Of a stretch of DNA of 6,562 nucleotides, positions 1-5,914 are shown one piece after another. The first letter of the stretch is position 1; each line of letters opens with the position of its first letter. The position numbers and the translations under genes were made by a program. The notes below the pieces were generated by a model. It searched no databases. It was not told where the DNA came from and saw only the letters and a program-made list of their open reading frames with translations. Source of the stretch: Acidobacteriota bacterium (GTDB lineage Bacteria > Acidobacteriota > Terriglobia > Bryobacterales > Bryobacteraceae); NCBI GenBank assembly GCA_026394095.1, contig JAPKYY010000852.1:1-6562 (forward strand), in the 5' to 3' direction.

Positions 1-240
1 AAATGCTTCTGGCTCGGCAACCGGAACCGCCATCCGGCAGCAGGCACCACAACCCGCTTTGCACGAAATCGTTTTGTTCTCAGCGGAAGCTTGGCCGATC
101 GCGATCGTAACCAGATCGTCCGTAATCGAGCGGAAGACAGGAAGCAATCCTTGCAGGTCTGCCGTCAAGGCTGGCACTTCCTTTTCCAGTCGGATCAAGG
201 ATTCGCCCATCTTGAGCTCGATTGTCATTGGGATCCGCAT
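1..240 (-). CDS. YkgJ-family cysteine-cluster protein (N-terminal part, cut by window edge)
   Basis: The 80 visible residues end in a cysteine cluster of the form C-x3-C-x2-C-C (C60, C64, C67, C68), in the stretch CKAGCGACCRMAVPV. This is the signature of the YkgJ / putative zinc- or iron-chelating domain family (CxxCxxCC proteins). Family members are presumed to bind a metal, possibly an Fe-S cluster, in the cytoplasm; no reaction is firmly established. Residues 1-59 are a mostly helical, charged lead-in, and there is no signal peptide. The start ATG at 238-240 is chosen because GGAGG lies 4 nt upstream (complement of 245-249); the next in-frame Met (226-228) is too far from it. The gene is divergent from the transglutaminase cassette across a 117-nt intergenic region in which I see no clear promoter. 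The rest of the protein runs off the left edge, so length and C-terminal cysteines cannot be judged. Confidence 0.85.
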   Translation of the reverse strand, partial: MRIPMTIELKMGESLIRLEKEVPALTADLQGLLPVFRSITDDLVTIAIGQASAENKTISCKAGCGACCRMAVPVAEPEAF

Positions 241-357
241 ATCGCCTCCAGTGTAAATCTACTCAACTAACTCTGCGAGATTTAAGATGTCATACTTGGG
301 GGGCTGAAACGTTTTGTATGGCAAGCATATCCGTTAGAGCAGATAGAAGGTATTTGC

Positions 358-1179
358 ATGAAGTTGCGGATCGGATACGAGCTTGTCTACAAGTTCCCCC
401 AACCCACACCCATCATTTTGGTTGTAAATGTACACGAGTCCCGTGTGCAGGATCTGATTGAGCCCGACAGGCTGAGCGCCGATCCGTCGATCGAGATCTC
501 AAGCTATCACGATGGCTTCGGGAACCAATGTACAAGATTGTTGGCGCCAGAAGGCGTCTTGCGGTTGAGTGCAGACGCGGTGATCGAAGATAGCGGATTG
601 CCGGACGAGATTTCGGCAGAAGCATGGCAGGACGATGTACCTGATTTGCCAGAAGAAAATCTTGTCTTCCTGCTGGGCAGCCGTTATTGCGAGACCGATC
701 TGTTGTCCTATACAGCCTGGCAGTTGTTTAGCGGAATTGCCCCGGGATACCCGCGAGCAAAGGCGATTTGCGACTACGTTCACAATCACCTGAGCTTTCA
801 TTACGGCAATGCAAGGTCAACCAGAAGCGCAGCACAGGCTTATGAAGAGCGGTCAGGCGTATGCCGGGATTTCGCGCATTTGGCGATAGCTTTCTGCCGC
901 TGCATGAATCTTCCAGCCCGCTATTGCACTGGATATTTGAGCGATATCGGGACGCCGCTGCCTTACCCATCGGGTGATTTTGCGGCATGGATAGAAGTGT
1001 GGATCGGCGGGCGTTGGCATATGTTTGATCCTCGTAACAAAGTGCCAAGAATTGGGCGGGTACTGATGGCGCGAGGCCGTGATGCCTCCGATGTTGCGAT
1101 CGCGACAACCTTTGGACCAAATACGCTGGAGAGCTTTCGGGTTTGGACAGATGAGATCGTCGAGAGTCAGTCCAACTAG
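358..1179 (+). CDS. Transglutaminase-like family protein, first of a tandem pair (triad His position is Ala)
   Basis: This 273-residue protein has the two-part layout of bacterial transglutaminase-like proteins (COG1305 type). An N-terminal beta-rich domain covers about residues 1-85, and a papain-like transglutaminase core covers about 125-245. The catalytic cysteine is C169 in RSGVCRDFAHLAIAFCR. The triad aspartate is D224 in WHMFDPRN. In most of the superfamily a His-Ala-Trp motif precedes that Asp by about 15 residues; here the stretch is DFAAWIEVW, so the His position is A209. I recall the same Ala in close relatives, so it may be a subfamily trait and not a lesion. There is no signal peptide or membrane segment, so a cytoplasmic location is likely. 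Such proteins may cut or form amide bonds in peptides; the substrate is unknown. The start ATG has GAAGG at 346-350, spaced 7 nt. The stop overlaps the next gene's GTG start by one base (TAGTG), indicating coupled translation. Confidence 0.9.
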   Translation: MKLRIGYELVYKFPQPTPIILVVNVHESRVQDLIEPDRLSADPSIEISSYHDGFGNQCTRLLAPEGVLRLSADAVIEDSGLPDEISAEAWQDDVPDLPEENLVFLLGSRYCETDLLSYTAWQLFSGIAPGYPRAKAICDYVHNHLSFHYGNARSTRSAAQAYEERSGVCRDFAHLAIAFCRCMNLPARYCTGYLSDIGTPLPYPSGDFAAWIEVWIGGRWHMFDPRNKVPRIGRVLMARGRDASDVAIATTFGPNTLESFRVWTDEIVESQSN

Positions 1180-2054
1180 TGTCCATCCTCACCGTTCACC
1201 ATTCGACGGTTTACCGTTATAACGAACCTGTAGTGCTGGGGGAGCATCGCATGATGTTCAGGCCGCGCGAAAGCTATGATCTCCGGCTGATCCGTACTGA
1301 GCTTGAGATCACACCAGCTCCGGCAGCCGTTCGATGGTTGCATGATCCTTTCGACAACTCCGTAGCTGTTGTGAGTTTTGAAGGCAGCACCACTGAATTG
1401 CGCTTTGAGAGCAAGGTAACACTCGAACACGTTGAGACTTCCCTGCCCGAATATCCGCTCGAAGAATATGCGCGTACTTATCCCTTTCGCTATGCCGACG
1501 AGGATTACCCGAATATCGTCTCAGGCCTTGAGAGGCGCTATGCAGGGGCGAGCGTTCCAGACTGGGCACTACAGTTTCTCGACCCTGCCGAGCAGACTCT
1601 GACGATGAAGGTATTGAGTTCAATGTCGGTCGGGATTCGTGAGCAATTCAAGTACAACGTTCGCAGCGAGAAGGGCGTGCAAACCCCAGAGGATACGCTC
1701 AGCAGCGGACGCGGGAGTTGCCGGGACTTCGCGGTCCTGATGATGGAAGCGGCGAGGTCTTTAGGCATTGCTGCGCGGTTTGTGAGTGGATATATCTTTG
1801 TACCCAACAGCTCAGGGCTGGCCGGTGGTGGAGCAACACATGCCTGGATGCAAGCCTATCTGCCGGGAGCGGGCTGGATTGATTTTTGCCCAACCAATGG
1901 CATCATCGGCAATCGTAATCTGATCCGGGTGGCCGTGGCCTGGACGCATGATCAGGTCTTGCCGCTGTGGGGGACTTATTCCGGTTCTGCCGAAGCCTTT
2001 GAGGGAATGGATGTAAGCGTGGAAGTTACAGAAGTGGCCCAGAACCGTGCATAG
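1179..2054 (+). CDS. Transglutaminase-like family protein, second of a tandem pair (triad Asp position is Cys)
   Basis: This 291-residue protein has an N-terminal beta-sandwich of the bacterial transglutaminase N-region type (about 1-85; it opens with the typical HHSTVYRY and has GEHRMMFRPR), then a transglutaminase core. The catalytic cysteine is C181 in GRGSCRDFAVLMMEAARSLG. The catalytic histidine is H221 in GATHAWMQAYLPG. Sixteen residues later, where the family normally has the Asp of F-D-P-T-N-G, this protein reads FCPTNG, so C237 replaces Asp; D235 lies two residues earlier and could compensate. The following GNRNLIRVAVAW is conserved in family members. No signal peptide is seen. The start is GTG at 1179-1181, overlapping the upstream TAG by one base; there is no separate strong ribosome site, which fits translational coupling. 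It is clearly diverged from its upstream neighbour, so the pair is not a recent duplication. Peptidase, amidase or transferase activity is possible; the substrate is unknown. Confidence 0.9.
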   Translation: MSILTVHHSTVYRYNEPVVLGEHRMMFRPRESYDLRLIRTELEITPAPAAVRWLHDPFDNSVAVVSFEGSTTELRFESKVTLEHVETSLPEYPLEEYARTYPFRYADEDYPNIVSGLERRYAGASVPDWALQFLDPAEQTLTMKVLSSMSVGIREQFKYNVRSEKGVQTPEDTLSSGRGSCRDFAVLMMEAARSLGIAARFVSGYIFVPNSSGLAGGGATHAWMQAYLPGAGWIDFCPTNGIIGNRNLIRVAVAWTHDQVLPLWGTYSGSAEAFEGMDVSVEVTEVAQNRA

Positions 2055-2066
2055 TATGCATAGTAT
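2049..2066 (+). repeat. Perfect 9-bp tandem duplication at a stop/start junction
   Basis: GCATAGTAT occurs twice back to back. The first copy carries the TAG stop of the second transglutaminase gene (2052-2054), and its final AT together with the first G of copy two forms the ATG (2056-2058) that probably starts the amidohydrolase. The unit is nine bases, so both frames are preserved, and the second copy adds another in-frame TAG. Confidence 0.9.
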
Positions 2067-2760
2067 TCTTCGACCCACTGGGGCCAGCCGATTCGTTTTT
2101 TTGTGTGACCACGCAAGCAACCATGTTCCAGAGGAGTTGTGTGGCCTTGGAGTCTCAACAGAAGATTTGGAGCGACACATCGCCTGGGATATCGGGGCAG
2201 CCGGGGTGACGAAAGTGCTGTCGCAGCATTTTGATGCGCCTGCCATTCTCTGCGGAGTTTCTCGGCTGGTGATCGATTGCAACCGTCAACTCGATGCACC
2301 TGATTTGATTCCAGAGGTGAGCGACGGTACGTTCATCCACGGGAATCTGGGAATGGATGCGGCAGCGCGCGCTGAGCGCATTGAGCGTTGGTTTCGGCCC
2401 TATCATGACGCGGTAGAAGCTGTAATTGCCGGGCGCGTGGGGACTGTGCTTGTGTCGATCCATTCAATGACGCCTTCGCTGCGCGGAGTGGCCCGGCCCT
2501 GGCAGATTGCACTCTCCAGCTACCTCGATCGCAGTCTTGCAGATCCGGTTTTGGCTGCACTGCGTGCGCCAGGGGACGTGGTGGTTGGTGACAACCAGCC
2601 CTATGACTTGGATCCTGCTGTGGACTTCAGCGTGCCGTACCATGCCCTGCGACGGGGCTTACCGCACGTACAGGTTGAATTTCGGCAGGATGAGGTTGCG
2701 GATGAAGATTCACAGCGGCTGTGGGCTTTGCGGTTTGCACGCGCCTTGAGCGTCGTTTAG
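2056..2760 (+). CDS. N-formylglutamate amidohydrolase-family protein
   Basis: The 234-residue protein carries the signature stretches of the N-formylglutamate amidohydrolase family. These are FLCDHASNHVPEE near the N-terminus (D18, H19), ERHIAWDIGAAG, SRLVIDCNR (about 69-77), IPEVSDGT, SIHSMTP (H136), VVGDNQPY (about 176-183) and HVQVEFRQDEVADE near the C-terminus (E208). Characterised members release formate from N-formyl-L-glutamate as the last step of one histidine-degradation route. No other hut gene is nearby, so that specific role is not supported here; a metal-dependent deformylase or amidase acting on another N-acyl or peptide product is equally possible. It appears cytoplasmic. The ATG at 2056 is preferred to the in-frame GTG at 2047, which would add three residues; neither has a clear ribosome site, and coupling to the upstream gene is likely. 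The 3' end overlaps the convergent permease remnant by 134 bases. Confidence 0.9.
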   Translation: MHSILRPTGASRFVFLCDHASNHVPEELCGLGVSTEDLERHIAWDIGAAGVTKVLSQHFDAPAILCGVSRLVIDCNRQLDAPDLIPEVSDGTFIHGNLGMDAAARAERIERWFRPYHDAVEAVIAGRVGTVLVSIHSMTPSLRGVARPWQIALSSYLDRSLADPVLAALRAPGDVVVGDNQPYDLDPAVDFSVPYHALRRGLPHVQVEFRQDEVADEDSQRLWALRFARALSVV

Positions 2761-3604
2761 CGTAGAGATCCAGGGACAAAAAAGAGTACGGCGAAAGAAA
2801 GTGCTTTGGCGCTAGAAACAGATCTCTGGCATTTTCCGGGGATACAAAGCGAATTCCGTAGCTGACGTTTTTTGAGTGCCGGGCAGCGATCTGATTCGCT
2901 ATTGCATTTGCTTCAGCTTCTGCTCGACTCTGGCTTACACCGGGATAAAGACGGGCCAGCAGAAAGCTCTGCTCGCTGTCGCGTCGCTCAAGAAGCGCGG
3001 CTTGGGGATCCAGCTTTTTTGAGCTCGCGATGGGAATGAAAATTTCTGGTTGAGGGAGGCGCTCAATGCTGCTGAAGTCCCTTCCGGTTACCCCAATGAT
3101 GGTGTGTTCAACGCCATTGATTGTGATAACTCGCCTCACCACATCGGGCGTGCCGGACAGATAGCGCTGCCATGCTTCGTAGGTTAAAACTGCAACCGGT
3201 GGCGCTCCAGACTCAAGATCATCCTGAGGGGAAAGCATGCGGCCAAAGGCTGCTTTTATGCCGAGAAGCTGAAAATAGTTTCCCGACACTGCATTGCCCC
3301 AAACGGGTTGGGTTGAGTCTGGCGCAAAGCTGACATCGAAACGGACAAACCGGTAAAGGCTGAGATTGAAGGTTCTGGCGCGTTCGCGAAAATCCAGATA
3401 GTTCGGATAGGAATGAGCTCTCGCGTTATTTTCGGCGTGCACCAATGAAAACACCTCTCCGGGCCGCGAAATCGAAGGGGGCTTCAGTAATGTGGCATTC
3501 AAAATGCATAGAAGGAGGGCTACTCCTCCAGATCCGAAACCGAATGCCAACCAAACAATAGCTCCAAAGCCCCTGTGGGCGTCGATACGATTCTCTCCAG
3601 GCAT
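2627..3604 (-). CDS. Truncated MacB/ADOP-type ABC transporter permease, probable remnant
   Basis: The reading frame has 325 codons. Residues about 12-40 form one hydrophobic, Gly-rich membrane segment ending in LNATLLKPP, the usual first helix of ADOP/MacB permeases. Residues about 45-245 match the MacB-like periplasmic core: SYPNYLDFRERARTF, WGNAVSGNYFQLLGIKAAFG, PVAVLTYEAWQRYLSG, then INGVEHTIIGVTGRDF and SFLLARLYPGVS. Full-length ADOP proteins have roughly 800 residues with several later membrane helices and a second core domain; none of that is present. From about residue 251 the likeness fades, and from about residue 282 the frame runs antisense through the amidohydrolase gene to a stop at 2627. 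The usual N-terminal amphipathic lead before the first helix is also short. ATG at 3602-3604 is preceded by AGAGG, 4 nt away. It lies 96 nt downstream of the beta-helix gene on the same strand. I infer a decayed or rearranged gene; whether it is still translated is open. Confidence 0.7.
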   Translation of the reverse strand: MPGENRIDAHRGFGAIVWLAFGFGSGGVALLLCILNATLLKPPSISRPGEVFSLVHAENNARAHSYPNYLDFRERARTFNLSLYRFVRFDVSFAPDSTQPVWGNAVSGNYFQLLGIKAAFGRMLSPQDDLESGAPPVAVLTYEAWQRYLSGTPDVVRRVITINGVEHTIIGVTGRDFSSIERLPQPEIFIPIASSKKLDPQAALLERRDSEQSFLLARLYPGVSQSRAEAEANAIANQIAARHSKNVSYGIRFVSPENARDLFLAPKHFLSPYSFLSLDLYAKRRSRRVQTAKPTAAVNLHPQPHPAEIQPVRAVSPVAGHGTAR

Positions 3605-3700
3605 CTTTCCTCTAACCCTTACGAATACGGGGCCGGCTAAAAGAAAGTTCCTAAATACAACTTTAAACCAGAGGAAGCCTGGGACGAAGCGGATTAGACT

Positions 3701-5608
3701 CTAGCGGTAGAAGGGTGACCACGTAATCCAGCGTGGGCCATAGTGGGGCAGGGGCTGGTTGAGTTCAAGGGCGCCGAGGTCCGGGGCATTGCCGGTGAAC
3801 TTGTCGTTGATCGTGGGTAGCACCTGGCCGGCATCGATGGCTTTGGACTTCGCCTTGAGACGGAAGTTAAGGTCCATCGAATGGTAGACGTGGTGGCGGC
3901 GGTTGATGTCAGGCATGGCTAGATTCTCAAAAATGTCGTAGTCCAGCTCGACGCCGTGGGTCTCTTGTCCGGTAGCCTGTTGGAATTCACCGAGAGTAGA
4001 GAACGAACGCATTTCAGCACCGGGCGCCCGCCAGTTGTATTGTTTGGCAACGTTTCGATTGGGACGGAATCCGTTATAGTCTGTGCTGAAACTCGGCGTG
4101 GCGTGAGCCCAGGTCATGATGCCTTTGTTCGGCGTGTCACGGCCTAGGAAGATGTTATTGCGGAAGTGGGAATTGGAATAGGGTTCAGCCGCAGCTTGTT
4201 CCGTAATGAATGTGTTGTGGTAAACGACGATGCCGGCGGGGGCGGCGTTGAACTTGAGTGCGCTGCCCGCGGGGACGTGATACAGCAGATTGCGGATGAA
4301 GTATACCGGGCCGCCGAACATCGGCTGTGCGCTATAGCCGTTGTGTGCAGCGTTGACCCCGCGGTTCTGATAGACGCGGATATTGTGTGTGCCGCCATCG
4401 GATTCAATGAAGTCATCGTTTGATAGATGGATGTCGTTGTTGTAAATATCGATCGAGGAGGCGCGACGATCCGGGTCGGCTTCTGGTGGGCCATAGGTAG
4501 AGATACAGATGGCGTCATGGAAATACGCGACGGCATTATGGGCAATGATATGGCCGGGGCCGTACACCTTGACGGCAAAGAAGCTGCGAAGCTGGTGCGA
4601 TGGGTAGATCCCGGCCGCGCGCGAGTTCACCTGATTCCAGCCAATGACGCGCATCTGATCCTCCCGGCCCAGGAAGAGATTGTCGCTGATAAAAAAGTCG
4701 CTCGATCCCGCGTATTCAGTCCACACGCCAACGCCGATGTCTTCAAAGCGGCAGTTACGTACCGTAAGCGCAACCGCGCCCATCACTTCTTTTTCACCAG
4801 CAAAGAGCGCCACTTCTGTGTTGCGGAAAGTGAGCCCCTCAAATATATGATGTTCGGTTGCCATCACATCAAAAAGCTTGTGATTGCCTGCGCCGTCAAA
4901 AATCGCTTCACCGTCGCCGGCACCTTTGATGGTGATCGGTTTCTCGGCGGTGCCTTTAAGCGAAAGCGACATCGAACCGGTGAAGGGTGCGCTTAAAGGG
5001 TCGACATAGTTGAGGCGATCCGGCCGGTAAAGGCCCGCGTGGATCAGAATGGTGTCTCCCGGCTGAGCTTTCTTCATACGCACGGCCGTCCAGTCCCCCC
5101 GTCCTTCCCCGTAATAAGCGGCCTTGAGGCCAATGAAGCTGGGCTCAAGTTTAGGGCCTTCGTGATCGTTGGGGTAGACGTGAAGGGTGCGTCCAGTAGT
5201 GGAGGGCTGGGGCTCCGTGCGGGTTTTTACAGTAACGCGTTGCTGAGCCTGCCCGGTGACCCCATCAGGATCTCGAAGCGTGAATTCGCATTCGTAGCTG
5301 GTGCCGGCTTCGAGGTTGAAGATGCTGCCAGCGAAAGCGTGAGGGACGGTGTAAGTCATGCTTTCCCGCTCACGAAAGACACGCTCACCGCCGATGCGCA
5401 AAAGGGGGAGCGCGGGTTGCCAGGCTTGTGTGTTGGCTTTGCGGAACCGTACTTCTACGCTCGCGTTACGGTTGGTGTCACCGTCAATGAGCCAGTCGAA
5501 ACCAAGGTTGTGGAGCGTGGGATGCTCGACGTGGAAACGTCCGGGGGTGGTTCCGTTTTGGGCTTGGAGGCTACAAAAACTTAGGAAGAGAAAGAGAGCA
5601 GAGCGCAT
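3701..5608 (-). CDS. Secreted right-handed parallel beta-helix protein, probable polysaccharide-active
   Basis: This 635-residue protein begins with a classic signal peptide (MRSALFLFLSFCSLQA, likely cut before Q17), so it should be exported. Residues about 25-130 form a beta-sandwich resembling a fibronectin type III domain (GTSYECEFTLRDPDGVTG). From about 140 a right-handed beta-helix begins: MKKAQPGDTILIHAGLYRP, GTAEKPITIKGAGDGEAIFDG, then coils rich in N-x-F/I motifs such as TVRNCRFEDIGVGVW, ISDNLFLG, IDIYNNDIHLSNDDF and FRNNIFLGRD up to about 490. The C-terminus has the frequent closing motif KSKAIDAG (587-594) followed by FTGNAPDLGALE (604-615). This architecture is shared by polysaccharide lyases, epimerases and uncharacterised surface proteins; I cannot assign a substrate or pick catalytic residues. 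The start ATG directly heads the signal peptide; no clear ribosome site is seen. A TATAAG -10-like hexamer and a 14-bp inverted repeat lie just upstream. No carbohydrate-uptake genes are in the window. Confidence 0.88.
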   Translation of the reverse strand: MRSALFLFLSFCSLQAQNGTTPGRFHVEHPTLHNLGFDWLIDGDTNRNASVEVRFRKANTQAWQPALPLLRIGGERVFRERESMTYTVPHAFAGSIFNLEAGTSYECEFTLRDPDGVTGQAQQRVTVKTRTEPQPSTTGRTLHVYPNDHEGPKLEPSFIGLKAAYYGEGRGDWTAVRMKKAQPGDTILIHAGLYRPDRLNYVDPLSAPFTGSMSLSLKGTAEKPITIKGAGDGEAIFDGAGNHKLFDVMATEHHIFEGLTFRNTEVALFAGEKEVMGAVALTVRNCRFEDIGVGVWTEYAGSSDFFISDNLFLGREDQMRVIGWNQVNSRAAGIYPSHQLRSFFAVKVYGPGHIIAHNAVAYFHDAICISTYGPPEADPDRRASSIDIYNNDIHLSNDDFIESDGGTHNIRVYQNRGVNAAHNGYSAQPMFGGPVYFIRNLLYHVPAGSALKFNAAPAGIVVYHNTFITEQAAAEPYSNSHFRNNIFLGRDTPNKGIMTWAHATPSFSTDYNGFRPNRNVAKQYNWRAPGAEMRSFSTLGEFQQATGQETHGVELDYDIFENLAMPDINRRHHVYHSMDLNFRLKAKSKAIDAGQVLPTINDKFTGNAPDLGALELNQPLPHYGPRWITWSPFYR

Positions 5609-5612
5609 GGTG

Positions 5613-5626
5613 GATCGTTGACGATC
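5613..5626. repeat. 14-bp inverted repeat in the leader of the beta-helix gene
   Basis: GATCGT-TG-ACGATC has perfect 6-bp arms around a 2-bp centre. On the minus strand it sits between a TATAAG -10-like hexamer and the beta-helix start codon, with its near edge four bases from the ATG. The position suits an operator or a small mRNA hairpin near the start codon. The repeat is plainly visible; the regulatory role is inferred. Confidence 0.4.
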
Positions 5627-5775
5627 TTATACCAGCGGAAGGCCCAGAAACTTCTCGATGCGAAGTAGCTCATCAGCGCAAGACATCAGGGGTAATCGCG
5701 GAGGAGGGCATAGCTTGAAACCGGAGAGCTCCGAAAAGTCTAGGGAGAAAAAGGAAGGTGGAGGAAGGGCAAGAC

Positions 5776-5850
5776 TGGAGCGGGAGACGAGAATCGAACT
5801 CGCGACCAACAGCTTGGAAGGCTGAGACTCTACCACTGAGTTACTCCCGC
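5776..5850 (-). tRNA. tRNA-Gly (anticodon UCC), CCA encoded
   Basis: The complement folds into a full cloverleaf. The acceptor stem is GCGGGAG/CTCCCGC (seven perfect pairs). The D arm is ACTC-AGTGGTA-GAGT. The anticodon arm is TCAGC-CTTCCAA-GCTGT with anticodon TCC at positions 34-36, and the variable loop is TGGTC. The T arm is GCGAG-TTCGATT-CTCGT, the discriminator is T, and CCA is encoded at the 3' end (complement of 5776-5778). Anticodon UCC reads GGA and GGG glycine codons. The outermost anticodon-stem pair is a U-U mismatch (27-43) and the outer T-stem pair is G-U; both are tolerable. A minus-strand promoter lies just upstream. No convincing hairpin terminator follows, and the beta-helix gene is the next gene downstream, about 167 nt away. 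Confidence 0.96.
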
Positions 5851-5861
5851 CCTTCCAAGCT
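5811..5861 (-). repeat. 11-nt perfect complementarity between the tRNA-Gly 5' flank and its anticodon arm
   Basis: AGCTTGGAAGG at 5811-5821 (inside the tRNA, spanning the anticodon loop) and CCTTCCAAGCT at 5851-5861 (directly abutting the tRNA 5' end) are perfect reverse complements. On the transcribed strand the leader reads AGCUUGGAAGG and the anticodon arm CCUUCCAAGCU. The match stops at exactly 11 bases on both sides. Only about the last 6-7 leader bases would be in the transcript if the promoter call is right. Confidence 0.75.
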
Positions 5862-5863
5862 CC

Positions 5864-5892
5864 ATCATAACGCATTGACATTCATACCCCAA
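5864..5892 (-). promoter_or_regulatory. Sigma-70-like promoter for tRNA-Gly
   Basis: On the minus strand there is a TTGGGG -35 (complement of 5887-5892), a 17-bp spacer, and a TATGAT -10 (complement of 5864-5869, five of six consensus bases). The predicted start lies about 7 nt downstream near 5856-5857, giving a very short tRNA leader of about 6-7 nt. Spacing and position fit well; the -35 matches only its first three bases. Confidence 0.5.
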
Positions 5893-5914
5893 ATCCCCCA
5901 TGCTAAATCTCACC

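Noticed and set aside
222..461. Plus-strand frame of 79 codons overlapping the transglutaminase start
   Set aside because: It is antisense to the YkgJ-type start and out of frame with the transglutaminase gene, with no family likeness.
2764..2827. AGAGATC ... GATCTCT inverted repeat after the amidohydrolase gene
   Set aside because: The 7-bp arms are 50 bases apart with no T-run; this is compatible with chance.
4427..5584. Long plus-strand open frames (189 and 181 codons) opposite the beta-helix gene
   Set aside because: They are shadows of a gene with a clear signal peptide and domain order, and their translations show no recognisable family.
5722..5733. CGGAG-AG-CTCCG inverted repeat downstream of the tRNA as a possible terminator
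   Set aside because: A 5-bp stem with a 2-base loop and no following T-run on the minus strand is too weak for an intrinsic terminator.
5875..5880. TTGACA as a -35 box for the metallo-beta-lactamase-fold gene
   Set aside because: At spacers of 16-18 bp the best -10 candidate is CATGCT, matching only three of six bases, so no promoter is called.
5627..5881. Open frame of 84 codons on the minus strand across the tRNA region
   Set aside because: It runs straight through the tRNA-Gly gene and shows no protein-family features; it is a chance frame.
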